Assembly (NCBI RefSeq): GCF_958295425.1
Contig: NC_081146.1
Location: forward strand, 4,464,041 to 4,528,040
Direction of reading: 5' to 3'
From: Solea solea
Taxonomy: Eukaryota; Chordata; Actinopteri; Pleuronectiformes; Soleidae
Length of the DNA: 64,000 nucleotides
In this document: positions 51,701-63,787 of the stretch, piece after piece
How the letters are laid out: each line of letters starts with the position of its first letter
Numbering within the stretch: position 1 is the first letter of the stretch
Notes under the pieces: generated by a model
Database searches by the model: none
The model's input: the letters and a program-made list of their open reading frames with translations, nothing else
What the model was told of the DNA's origin: nothing
Program-made: the position numbers and the translations under genes

Positions 51701-52345
51701 AAGGTGAGACAAGACAGGGTAGCAAAGGAGGCCAAGATACATTTTTAAAGATGAGTGCCAAAGAACAAGCAGTGCACACTTCTGTTTGTGCATTTACACC
51801 AGCAAGCGAGCACGGTTCCTATTCAGGGCTCTCGTTCCATTTGGAAACCTTCACACGGTTAAGTTAAGCAGAACTGTCCTTCATCATAAACTGAAAGTGA
51901 AAAGAATGTGGGATGACCAAATCACCACCAAACATTCCTTGACCTTTAGGTACTTCTGCATTTTCTTAGTTTCCTTTGCCTTAACACTGGTAAGTATTCC
52001 TTCCTTCTTCCTCTCGTCTACAGCTCACACTGACACGTCCACTGATGAAAAAAAAGCACTTTTTAGGTTCCATGCCGATTTATTTTCAGCGTGAACATTT
52101 AGTTCAGGAACAGGAACATGCCAGAACTTTGCCAGTGAGTGAGGGCTTATGTTATGTCATTTTAAAAGGGTGCAATATTTGCACCTAATTGAATTTATGG
52201 GCTAGTGACTGACATAAATCCACACCTCAGTGCACGTAGTCTGGCTTGTCTCAGCCTGTCTCCTCTATTGTCTCTCCAACAGAGCCATAGAGAGTGATAG
52301 TGTATGTGTGGAAATACTAGTGAGGAAAAAAACAGTGTGCGTGCA

Positions 52346-52388
52346 TGTGTGTGTGTGTGTGTGTCTGTGTCTGTGTGTGTGTGTGTGT
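52346..52388 (+). repeat. (TG)n microsatellite
   Basis: A TG array with two CTG interruptions. Confidence 0.92.
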
Positions 52389-52866
52389 AAAACATCTTGG
52401 TAAAGGAGTCGCATTCTCGATCACACATTTTTAACTGTGTTTACTTTGATGGGGGAATGCTTTCACTCACAGCTGCTCCTCAAATAAACATTCCTGTATT
52501 TATCAAAGACAAGATAATATACATCTTATCGGAACAAGTAACAGCTCTTCGTGCAGTCCAACAAGTCAGCTCCTTCTGGCTCGTCCCTGAGAGACATGTC
52601 TCAGCACCATTTTCTGTGTCCAATACTGATACCGATACAGATAGTAATATCACAACCACACATTCCTATTGACACTGATATCAGTCTTTAACCTCTTTTG
52701 TACAACTTAGCTGTTAATTAGACGTTTGTGCTCGTGTATTTACTGTCTAGCCATAAGCAGCCATTTCAAAAGATTATTGCTCTTCATTTGCAGTCCTCTA
52801 TCATGTCCTGGTCATGTGATGGTGGCGGCAGACATGTCTCTTTACAGCATGTTGCCCATGCTAATA

Positions 52867-53537
52867 CAGGGTGTCTCTTTTTTAATTTAAAAAAAATATT
52901 ACAAAGGCAGTTGATAAGATATCTTAACCAGATTTGATCCATTGTAATCAGTGTTTATCAAAGTTTGTAATCACATTGAAATTGTGTGTTTCAGATATCC
53001 TGTTGGTGAAAGAGGTACTGTTAAATGAAACCCTAACAAATGGCCACTCCTCAAGAGAAGGCACAATGTGTATCATGGTTCATTGAGACAAAATCGGATG
53101 TGCAGACAAACTACAGAACTAAGTATGGAAGAGATCCACCATCACGTCCTTCAATGCGTGAATGGCACAAGAAAATGATGGCGACAGGGACAGTGAGTGG
53201 GCGACCAAGAACATCTGAGGAAAACATCGATCGTGTCAGACTTCTTTCTATGGGGTTATGTTAAAGAGATCGTGTATCAAACAAAGATACGGGACATTAC
53301 TGACTTAAAGCAAAAGATTTCTGATGCCATTGCCACCATTGATGAGGCTATGCTACAGCGAACATGGCAAGAAATCAAGTATCGTCTTGATGTGCTTTGT
53401 GCAACTAATGGTGCTCATATAGAGGTGTATTAAAAAATACAACCACTGATTACAATAAAACAAATCTGGTTAAGATATATTATCAACTGCCTTTGTAATA
53501 TTTTTTTTAATTGTAAAGAGACTTTATGGACACCCTG
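52867..53537 (+). mobile_element. internally deleted Tc1/mariner-superfamily element, 671 bp
   Basis: The left end CAGGGTGTCTCTTTTTTAAT and the right end (inverted) CAGGGTGTCCATAAAGTCTC are flanked by TA on both sides (52865-52866, 53538-53539). About 80-90 bp at each end are inverted copies, including ATTACAAAGGCAGTTGATAA and TATCTTAACCAGATTTG. Between them lie the start and the end of a transposase-like gene with the middle missing. This makes it a MITE-like derivative, unable to move by itself. Confidence 0.8.
53040..53433 (+). pseudogene. remnant transposase: N-terminal helix-turn-helix fused out of frame to C-terminus
   Basis: From 53040 the frame begins MATPQEKAQCVSWFIETKSD and continues through SGRPRTSEENIDRVR, the DNA-binding N-terminus of a mariner-like transposase. 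Near 53239 the sequence jumps to the C-terminal part, DFFLWGYVKEIVY, then AIATIDEAMLQRTWQEIKYR and NGAHIEVY, in the +1 frame, ending at 53433. About 200 codons carrying most of the DDE catalytic core are absent, and the frames do not match across the join. The first frame stops at 53264. Not functional. Confidence 0.82.
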
Positions 53538-53554
53538 TATATCTATTTATCTAT

Positions 53555-53806
53555 CTATCCATTGTCTACCACTTTATCCTCCAATCTCAGCTGACATAGG
53601 TGAAAGGCGTGTTGCACCCTGGACAGGTCACCAGTCCATCACAGGGCCAACATATAGAATTGAACAACCATTCACTCTCACACTCACACCTACGGGCAAT
53701 TGTAGAGTGTCCAATTAAACCTCTGCATGTTTTTTCGGACATGTGGGAGGAAACTGGAGAACCTGTAGAAAACCCACACACACACAGAGGGAGAACATGC
53801 AAACTC
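53555..53806 (-). mobile_element. SINE-type dispersed repeat next to the mariner remnant
   Basis: It contains GTCTACCACTTTATCC, CAATCTCAGCTGACATAGG, CACCCTGGACAGGTCACCAG, GTGTCCAATTAAACC, GGAGGAAACTGGAGAACC and GAGAACATGCAAACTC. This is the same class as 7690-8040. It begins 18 bp past the mariner target site, after an ATCT-rich tract. Confidence 0.75.
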
Positions 53807-54627
53807 GTATTATTATTTTAAGCATCATATTTAGGGTTTACAGATCAAAAAGGATTTTACTTTTAATTTTCTGACAGCCTCTTCAGTGATTTTGGTCAGT
53901 ATAAGACTGATACAGCTACTGAAAATCATATCTGCTTATCCATACAAGCTAGAGCTTTTCTGCCAATTTAAATTAAAAAAAAAAAAAGCAGTGCACCCAC
54001 TTCATACACCCACACTCTGATGACTACACTTCCTCTACCATGATGTCACAGTCTGGGTTCATTCATTGTGTCTGTGGGATACAGCCTTATTAAGTGTTTC
54101 GGAAACAATCATCACTAATGCAGTTGGCATTGTGGCAAACTAAAGCTACTCGCCATATAAAGACACAACTACCACAGCAGCCGTGGGTGAAGGTGGGGAT
54201 ACAGTAGTGTTGTGGTGATATAAACAACTCACAGTGCCAGTGCCATGGTTTAATTACCTTTTCAAGACATCTGTTGTGAGGAAATACTTTGTTAATGGCC
54301 CACTCCTTCTGGGATATATAGTGTTTTGAAAGGTGACATTTTGAGCCTCAGGCTTTGTTGCCTTATTTGAGGCCTGCTGATTATCATTGCCTGGTAAAGG
54401 AGCTGCATGCCACGTGGTCTCAAATTATTGCCCAATTAAGCCAGTGTGGAAGAACAACCAACGGGAAGGATGACGTCTGTGTTGCTTCAATGGAAATGAA
54501 ACAGATGACAGATGGCTGCTGCTGGCTTACTGCATACTACAATAGGTTATTCTATAATTTCTTAGATTTTAATTTAAAGATACCAAGGCTGGTAGGGTAT
54601 TTAAACTCTCAACAGAGAAAAGCATCC

Positions 54628-54690
54628 ATCCATCCATCTTCTACCGCTTTATCCGCACACGAGGGTCGCTTTGCCAATCTCAGCTCGAGA
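54628..54690 (-). mobile_element. short SINE fragment
   Basis: CATCCATCCATCTTCTACCG CTTTATCC and GAGGGTCGCTTTGCCAATCTCAGC, the extreme 3' end of the same SINE class. The rest is missing. Confidence 0.6.
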
Positions 54691-56639
54691 AAAGCACATT
54701 ATGCAAATTATTATTTACTTCTGTTGGAAGCAATGATAATTGTAGGTCAGTGGCCCAGTGATTCCCTCAGTAACAATAATATCCAAAGATCACTAGATAC
54801 GAGGATGTGGTGTTAAAGTGTGGATTATGAGTCCTGGCTCTCGTTTCACAAAGATCTATTAGAGTGAAATAACATCCTATTACCTCATGTAATGAAATTC
54901 TCTTCACCCAACATTCTTCTCCTCAAGTGTCTCCATTAACTATAGGTTATCCTTCAATTTAGCCATTAGCCACAGCCCAACATAACTATTAGTTACATGT
55001 ATTTATTATACACAACATCACATCACCACTGCAATTTGTCCACTGATTTGAAGCTTGTGCTTTCTTCTCAGTTCCCCTTTCTCCCTGCTGCTTGGCTGTG
55101 GAAGACAAATACCAGTTGTCAATGGACTTTTGTGACATTTGTTTCGTTTGAATAAATACTGTTTTCTCATGACAGCATCTTTTCAGGGGTGCCAACATAC
55201 TGCGCAATGAGCAGGATTAAGCAATGCTGGAGATTTTTGGGAAAGAACATTTCAACTCATGGCAGAGGTGAGGGCGTTTCGAGTAAACACAGACAGGTCT
55301 TTCTGGGATCCTGTTCCCAAACACAAACCAGGCAGCTGCACCACATGATGGCAGAGCTGGTAACCACTGCACAGTTTTCATCATAACATTCCATTCATCA
55401 AGTCCTGGGAATTGTACGTGCCACACACCTCTGTTGCAGCATGACCCTGCCCTCCTCCCCTCAGGCAAGGGTGCAGGGAAACAGTCATGGCTTGACTCAC
55501 GCGTCTCCTCAGCATAAATTCACAATTTAGCCGAAGGTGATGATGCGGCAATGAATCGTCAGGATTCAGGCACCCAAACAACACCTGGCTGGTACAAAGT
55601 GTGACATAAACACTGATAAGGTACACAAGGTACAGAAGAGGTAACTAATACTTCTCACTGATCAAAAAACCTGCTTAATCCCTGGATTAAATGGATTTTT
55701 TTTAATCTCCTGGATCAAATGACGCCACCATACAGGCAAGGTGAATATATTAATTAATTTCTCTTTATCTGTTTTATTTTTGACAGGAATGCAAATTCAC
55801 GTGTCATCTGATGCAAAGCTGCGATGTGCATTCATCTTCCAACTGTTAGCATAGCCATTAGCCATGAATGCTCAATATTGTATCATTCATTTTATTTTAT
55901 TTAATCAGTGCCTTAAAATCATCAGAGTTTAGGAAAGAACCAAGACCAAAAACATACAAAATATGAACATATTTAACATTGTCACTCAGCTCTGTTGTGT
56001 TGTTGCTGTTGTTTTCTTCTTCGTCCTCCTCCTTATTTTGTTTATGGTACACTTGTGACATCACATTTAATGCACTGGTGATCCTGGGGTCAAAAGACAC
56101 AACAGGGCAGAAGAACCACTGGTAATAGGAATGATGTTAATCGCCTTATTTTTGCAGGTTCACTCAGGTTTACAAATTCCAGGGATACCCGCTAATGTTA
56201 GTGTGAAAGGGGCTTAACAGAGTGGAGAGGCGAGGCATGACTATGCACTTCAGGTGAAAGTGAAGTGAGGCGGAACATATAGACTTATTCATTCAGAGCC
56301 TATAATTAGTTTGTATTAAACTAATAAGTGTTTAGTTATGAGGAATCTGCAAGTCTGTCCTCACAATTTGGTATTTCCTTTGAAAACAGCATTTCCTTTG
56401 AGAGTAGCAGGTAAGTGCCAGGTATAGGCCTGTAATTGTATCCCTCGAGGAATGTAATTACCCCATTAGTACAGCGTTTGTTACCTTTTGCACTCCTTAG
56501 CTGCCTATATAAAGTTTATATTCTCCTTAAATGAAGTCTTGTGTAGAGTGAACAGTGTGGCAGCGCGTGTAATGAAAGAGGGAAGCGACGGAATGAGGGA
56601 ATGAGACTAAGGCAGGATGACTGGACTGTGTTGAAGTGT

Positions 56640-56659
56640 AGGGGGGGGGGGGGGGGGGG
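56640..56659. repeat. poly-G run
   Basis: A run of about 20 G, broken by nothing visible. Confidence 0.9.
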
Positions 56660-59600
56660 CATACTACCTCCCACAGGGGCCCAAGCTCAAAGGATCACGT
56701 TTCAGACATTTACCAACAAAGCATTCAGGGAGGAAGTCCTGCACCCCTCACAATAACACCATAGCACCTGGCCGTCACTATGAAGGAAACCTGAGGTCAC
56801 CTAACTCCCCCTCTTCTCAGGGAATGCAGACACACTCCTGCTGCCAGACACGTGTCCCTACAAACCTACTGACCATGTCCAGACATGAAGACACATACAA
56901 TGAAATAAAAATGCAATCTGAATGATGGGAATCAGAGGTTATTTCACTGACACAGCTCAAAGAAGTGTATGAGGGTTGGCACCAGTTTCCCTTCTCAACA
57001 TAGTTGTTTAAAAGTTGAATTGGGTTGTATTTATTATCTATGATAAATATAAAAAGAAAGTGTGAACCATACCATGTACATGGCTTCCACTATTGATACT
57101 TAAATCAGCGTCCATATCAAGATCTCTCATTCCAGTTCTTTTTGGTCAAATGTTTGTTCTATGACATTGTATTCGTTGAGCAATGGGTTGTCAAGCGTGG
57201 GTACCAACAACAACCTCTGTGTATGACGTCATGCATGTCTTTCGTCTTCGTTGTCGCTTCTTGGACCAAAAAAAGGACTGCAAAGTTCTGTGCTTTGTGG
57301 CGCTGACACAGCGAGTGTGTTTGGGCTGTACTGAAACAAAGATCAACCTCACTGATGCATGTATTACTTTAGATGCTACTGAATCGATACAACAGCAAGT
57401 GCCATGATGGTAGTTTACAATGCACAGGTGCAGTGCAGAAAAACATCCGTGCGTGGCAGCGCATCCACTGCATAGACCATATATTTAGATTTGCAATATG
57501 AAGTCACCTGCAACCAGGCTGCAAATGAAAGATACGAGCTGTCACACACATGGTGCCATGCTTTTCCTTTTGGAATTTGACCACAGGTGGTTTAAACAAA
57601 CTGTGTTGCAAACAAAAAGGTGAAGAACTGTAATATAAACATCTCTATCCATCTAAACCTTTTTGAAAATCAGCACAAAAACCTGCAGCTTAAATGCAGC
57701 CAGACAGCTGCATAATGTCAAAAGCAAACTACTCACGACACAATGTAGTTCTAATTTCTGCTCCCTAACCACCTGCAACCACTTGACCGTCAATTCTCCA
57801 TCATTATCACTGCCGTGGTTTCAGGCCATGCCAACCCATAAAACCAGCCACAACTAGTCCCAAGTCATTTGGTTGTTGTCCCACTGCAGTTTGGAACTGG
57901 CCAGGGTCCAACCGCCACTGAGACCTCTGAAGAATGTGACCATGGTCAATGAAACAGAGAGGGAGAGCGGAAGAGCATGAAAGCAAACAAATACATTATA
58001 CAGCCCGCGGGCACAGTCATGAAAAGCTTCCAAGAGGCTAAATGGACCAGAATGACTGGTGTTTAGCTGCTAGCTGATTATTTCTTGTTCTGTGTCAAAC
58101 TAAAAAAAGAAAAGATTGTGAGTGAGTAAAAGCACAGACGGGTGTTTCATTGAACAAATCCCTCAAAAATGGCATTTATGTCACAACAGCCAGAAAACAG
58201 GTGCTGGGGCAAATGTTCAAAGTTGATCATGACATTTATCATGCCTTTATTCTTTGAAATGACAAACACATGAAGGTTTTGCATCATGCTTCACATTTAA
58301 CAATATACAGCATAGCGACCCTATCTAACTGGAAAATATAAGACAATTACACAGCCACAATAATTGCTATTGTTTAATCATAATCATGTCCAGTCCCTCT
58401 AAATCAAACCTGTTAGAAATCAAGGCTTATATAATTATATGATTATGTGTATTTAGTGTACACTCTTTGTATTAAGGTTGTTAACTGGACATGACCTGCA
58501 GGAGCAAATGCAAATGTCTGAAATCAGTTGGACGGGACATTAAACGGCAGCTTGATGTACTGTGTCAGCTCACGGTACATCAAGCAAGCCCGTATAATCC
58601 ACACCTCCTGTGTGAGGAGAACAGCTAATTATCTGCAGGATTCACAACAAATATTGAATTTCTGTTGCGTGACTGGTGCAAAACCAGAAGAACAGAAACA
58701 TCAGAGGGCAGAGACGCGTCATTACGTCATGACTGGAGAAACAACAAGATCTGGGAACGTCTGAGACCCAAGGCTTAAATGATAACACAAATCCAAGGAA
58801 TGGTTTGAGTCAATGCCTTGGACTATATGAAAAATCTATGGCATGATTATCCAGAACCAAAAATAATTCGCAATTCACAATATTGGAATAATTGTAAATT
58901 GTAAAATATGCTTTAAACTCTTAAACTGGCTCCAAATCTAAACATTTTTTTTGCATTTTTACCAGGATACACATTTTTTGAGACCATTTTAAAATAAAAT
59001 ACAACAATCTTATTTAATGGAATGACTGGAAAGTTGCAGCCTCACACTTCTGAAATAGATCAAATTGGGCTTTTTGTAAAGATGCACTTTAAAATCATAT
59101 ATTGACTACGTTGTTTATGAAGTAAACATTGATATTTCCACCCTGCCAACTACTACACACTAGAATAACAAGGTTGTTTCTAAAAAAAATTCTTAAATGA
59201 CAACAAAGGTAGAAAAGTAGTATGGTATTTTGAAAAAAGACACATAAAGCTGCATCATTCTTCTGGGTTATTTATACACAGTTGGGTATAGTTGTGGTGT
59301 TATCCAACTGTCAGCCACAGAGAACAGCAACATCTTCATTCTTCAGCCTCATTTGTCAAAAAGTACAATTAAATATTCCTGAGAAAACATAGAGTTTATG
59401 TCAGTGAGCTTTTTTTTCCCCTTTGGGCAAAACCCATTGTTCCCACTGTGCCCATGATGACACAACAGGTGAAACACCTATCAACCGTCATGACGGTGAC
59501 ACTACTACTATTCCGCACATGCAGTGACGACAGGATGCACACCCAAAACAAAACAAACCCAAAGCACAAACGCACCATCTCCCACTTCCTGGTGGAAAAA

Positions 59601-60739
59601 AAGAGAGAGAAGATTCCCCCCGAGGGACTTTGGTCTGTGAGGCCTTCACTCACTGCTCAGCTGGGAGCTTCTGTGACACAACTGTCCTTTTAATCCTTCC
59701 TGCGCACACTTCAGTGGCTCACACAATCCAGTGCACTCGCTGTTTATTTGCTTTTTGCCTCAAATTCCAATGTATGTGTGTCCACCACAATACGACTGGA
59801 CCATGTGGTGAAGGTGTAAGGATGTGATTAGAGCGGAAGAGAAAAATGAAAAGCAGGAATACACACACACCCACACACACACATTAGACCCCCTCACTTT
59901 TTACAGGAAGTGGTTCCTGTCTTACATTTGAGGCTTCTGTCCAGACAGCATGTTTAACTACGGTGTGAAATATTAAGGCTGGTCATATTGTCAAGTCCAC
60001 GCCCGCTTTCCTACTCAGACTGTACAGTAAAAACTCACTAAATAAAATGTATAGACTAAATATTAGGCTACATTCATAATGACTCTTGTAAATATCTGTA
60101 ATCCCAGTGGAGACACTGTCAGTCTCCTTGAAGGTGACAGGACTGTCTCTGCTGTGGAATAGTCGCCCATCCATCATTAGCTCTTCCCTTTTTTTGATTT
60201 TCTTTAATCTTTTAAGCAGTCTAAATGTATTAACTATTTTAATTCATTATTTGTCCTTTTTTTATTGTTTTTTCCTTGTCTAATCCCCTTTTTTTTAGCT
60301 CAACTCTGCTGTTCTTACTTACTTGACATGTCCAAAAATCAATAATAATTATTATTTTGACATATAAATAATAATAATATTAAAAGCTCACTTCTTATTT
60401 GCTGCTCCTTTTGTTATACTCTGGCCAAAGAAAACAATGTGTCACCAAAGACTGTCATTTCCACTAATTATAGAGTCAAACACTTTTATAGCCTATTGCT
60501 GGTAATCACAACGTTTCAAGATAATAGTATGTCATTCATATTCATTTGAGAACCTCTATAATAAACTCTATGAATACACTATTCCATGATCAAACGTTTT
60601 CAAAGTAAGGTCCTAATATTTGACACCAAAAAGAGTATTTTCATTGTTTTCTGAAAGTCTAAATGAGGCAAAGGAACTGAATACTCAACATTAACAAAAG
60701 AAAGACGGAAAAAAGAAAAAAAAGAAAAATTTGAGTCCT

Positions 60740-61045
60740 ACCAGGAATAAAGAGTGAAGTCTGGAGACAACTTTTGCAAGTTGACTGTGGTAACTCGCCT
60801 CGCTCTGTCTGTGTGTGTGTGTGAGCAGACAGCAGGACAGCAGGACTGGGATCAGTGTGCAGGTCCTTTACTTCCACTCCTCAGCAGCGTGAAACTTATT
60901 CTGTCTTCTCACTCCACTCAAGTCAAGCCTCTGTGCCGAACAGTGATGCAGCTTGCCGGCTACTTTTGTCCTACTACTGAGGAAGTTGCTAGTGAGTCAC
61001 AAGATCCCGCCTTCCCCTGAAAAAAGAAAAAAAAAAACATTCCTC
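60740..61045 (-). promoter_or_regulatory. candidate fhl3 promoter and non-coding first exon
   Basis: On the minus strand the sequence around 60750 reads CACTCTTTATTCCTG followed by GTAGGA, a plausible exon end and donor, and is GC-richer than its surroundings. Upstream on the same strand lie an AP-1 type site (TGACTCA at 60999-60993) and an exact M-CAT/TEAD site (AGGAATGT at 61044-61037), next to GGGAGGG tracts. FHL3 is muscle-enriched and M-CAT sites occur in muscle promoters, so the fit is suggestive. There is no transcript evidence, and other first exons are possible. Confidence 0.3.
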
Positions 61046-61156
61046 CCTTCTTTCACCCTCCCTCCCTCTCACCAGCAACTTCAAAGGAGCCCAGAGAGAA
61101 GTTCATGCAATGGAGAGTGGATGACTGCAGGGCTCATCTGCTATCCTTTAGTTTAT

Positions 61157-61182
61157 TAATCAATCAATCAATCAATAATAAC

Positions 61183-61215
<33 letters not shown>

Positions 61216-61257
61216 TGTATTATTATTATTATTATTATTGTTATTATTATTATTATT

Positions 61258-61293
<36 letters not shown>
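61157..61293. repeat. (AAT)n / (ATT)n / (AAT)n triplet arrays
   Basis: CAAT tetramers lead into AAT triplets, then ATT triplets, then AAT triplets again up to 61293. Complementary blocks lie side by side and can form long AT hairpins. Confidence 0.92.
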
Positions 61294-61775
61294 CAGAAGA
61301 GAAAATCTAAAATAAGATCAGAGACACGATAAAGAAATGACATCATAATTCAGACACCCAGTCCTGAATGTAAAAATGTGTCTTTAAGAGGATAGAGACA
61401 CTAGAAAGAAGAGTTTATTTCTATAGCACTTTTCACATGAAAATCACTGGGTGACATTCCTGTGCAGAACACCAGAAATGATTCATTTTATAGCTAAACA
61501 CATGTAGGCAACAGCAACATTGTGCTAGTAAAGCGAGCCGACTGCAAACAGGTTATGCCTGAAAACAAAAAGAAGCATCCAAGAAATATTTCAGAAGTTA
61601 ATTCTACTACTCTAAACAAAACAAAAAAAACAAGCTAGTTCAACAGTTTGACAGGAAAATAGATGATAATAGATGATCCATGTTAAAAGTCCTAGAGGCT
61701 AAAATTAAGCTAGTCTTATTAAGACTAACATAGCTGGATAATGCGATTCATAGTCTGATTGCATGTATACGTTTA

Positions 61776-62375
61776 GGGAACTTTCACACCATGAAAGTCC
61801 TGGGACTCAGTTCTATTGGGCACCCCTTAATTTGGTTTGGTTCCCTTTCACACTGCACTTTTATAAGCAGACCAAACCGCCTAGACAACGTCACGTAGCT
61901 GTCTAGGCCTAAAGCTGGTCCTTTTGGGGCCGTATTTCCCGATATGAGCACTGACCAGGAAAGAAAAAATGCATGAGGAAGAAGAAAACCCAGCTCATTG
62001 ATTGGGGTTTCTTTTTTTACTTTGGTGTTTTTCTGTTTTTGTTTTTTGGTTGGTTTTATTGGTTTTACACAAGAAGCTTCCCCCGTATGAGCAGCAGGTG
62101 ACGCAGCGAGCTACCCTCACTTCCTCTCTTTGGTTCACTTGCTCTCTTTGGTTCGCTGGATAGTCTGTTTGCATTTCCCACTGTAAGCGAACCACACCAG
62201 GGTTCACCTGCAAGCGAACCAAGACCCACATTTTCAGGCGGACCAGAGTTTGCTTGTTTGTTCTGCACCAGGGTTCGGATGAGCTTTTACACCTGCCCAA
62301 ACTGAGCAGACTATACGAGGAAATGACCTCTGGTCCATTTAAGGCAGACCAAACATCTCCGGTGTGAAAGCACCC
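61776..62375. mobile_element. PIF/Harbinger-like non-autonomous element, 600 bp
   Basis: The terminal repeats are GGGAACTTTCACACC on the left and, inverted, GGGTGCTTTCACACC on the right. Both sides are flanked by TTA (61773-61775 and 62376-62378), the three-base duplication typical of PIF/Harbinger. The interior has repeated GGTTCGC/GCGAACC motifs and no transposase frame. Confidence 0.65.
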
Positions 62376-63787
62376 TTAGTCGGACTGGAGTCACACGGAC
62401 TTGCGCGTTCTGTATGCACCAAAATTTCCTCCCCGATCTTTGACCTGGAAGTAGAAGGAATATAGAGACAACGTATAAACTGCAGTACTGTTGCCAGAAG
62501 CCTAGTCTGGAAAAGGCCATTAGAGTTACCACTAAATCAATTCTGAAATCTACTCTAATCCAATGGAATTAATACTCTTATGGTATTTAAATTCACCATC
62601 TTAGATTAAACGACTAGAACTTGCTCCTGTCGTTTTGACAGGTCAATAAAAATCACAGGTATAAATCAAATGAATAACAGCGTTCAACAGAGAACAACAG
62701 AGTTCCCATGCTGGTTCACTGTCACAGGGCGCTCACATTAATGTGATCAGTAACACTTTTAGCAAGTTTGTTTTATAATGGTGCCTTGTGAAAAATATCC
62801 AATGATGAATGAATCAATAATCACGATCAAAAAAAAAAACCTGGCAATTGACCGATCAGTTTCAGATTCAATTTCATTACACAAATACCAGAGTGTCTCA
62901 ATTTTCACTTTTACAGATTTGTGCAGATACGTTTTCCCGGAAACTTTATTTCCAAATAATTATTCCTTCCTCCCTTACAGCAGTATGAAAATAGTGAAGT
63001 TGTGCAATAATTAGGCTTTGACAGTGAATCCATCCTGTAGTTTCACATCTGAGTCATAAAATGTGACCATTATTATATAAAAATTGGTTAGACGTCGAGG
63101 TGAGGTTAATGTCAGATCTCCTGATATTTGGCTGCTGAAATGTGTTGTGGATTATAATGGAGGTTTCAGATGTAAATGACTGAGCGTGGACTGGAACAGC
63201 ATCACCTGTATCTTTCAGTAACATCTGTGAGCCCAGACATCATCCAAAAGGGCTAAAGAGCAACAGAGCTGTTAAATTTCACTTCCTTTATTTGAGTGCA
63301 GTCCTGACGTTTTGACTTTGTCACGATGACTCAACAAGTGGGAGAGACATTTATCTTCAATGCAGCTGTTTTATCACACACAGAGGAAACTTAACAGCTG
63401 ATGAGTTGAGTCATTACTGTTAATCAGTACGTGCACAACACATTGAGACGCAGCACTGTCTGACAGATGGGACCACTCTTCGGATTCTTCTTGCCAGTAT
63501 CAGGCTTAACAGTCACCATGCATTTCTTATAGTTTGTGTTTTGTTGCCTTATCTGCTCGTGCTCAGACAATCAAACAAGTCGCATTGATGCAAATGAAAT
63601 AAATAATGCACGGAAAATTGAAGATATTACAAGAAATGTCTCTCATTTTGAAATGTAGCAGTGTCAAGTGGCGCTTTGTCGCCACTTTTTTGTTCTTTTT
63701 TTGTTTTTGTTGGCATTGCGTGCAGCAGATACTGAGACACAAGCGTCAGACAATGTGACATGTGATGCAAATATACCAACACAGGCA

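Larger units (their letters stand above)
31381..60739 (-). other. long stretch without coding exons, possible first intron of fhl3
   Basis: No exon or gene can be supported across about 29 kb. Frames present are short or made of simple repeats. Recognisable content is a tRNA-derived SINE (32751-32910), TTAA-, TA- and palindrome-type DNA elements with SINE insertions (44635-45299, 48025-48496, 52867-53537, 53555-53806), and microsatellites. The stretches 34000-44600, 45310-48000, 48720-52340 and 54700-60700 contain nothing I can name beyond mononucleotide runs. If the first exon proposed near 60740 is right, all of this is intron 1. Confidence 0.4.

Noticed and set aside
51544..52094. Two overlapping frames of about 100 codons
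   Set aside because: No recognisable motif, no exon boundaries consistent with one another, and no gene expected by the neighbourhood.
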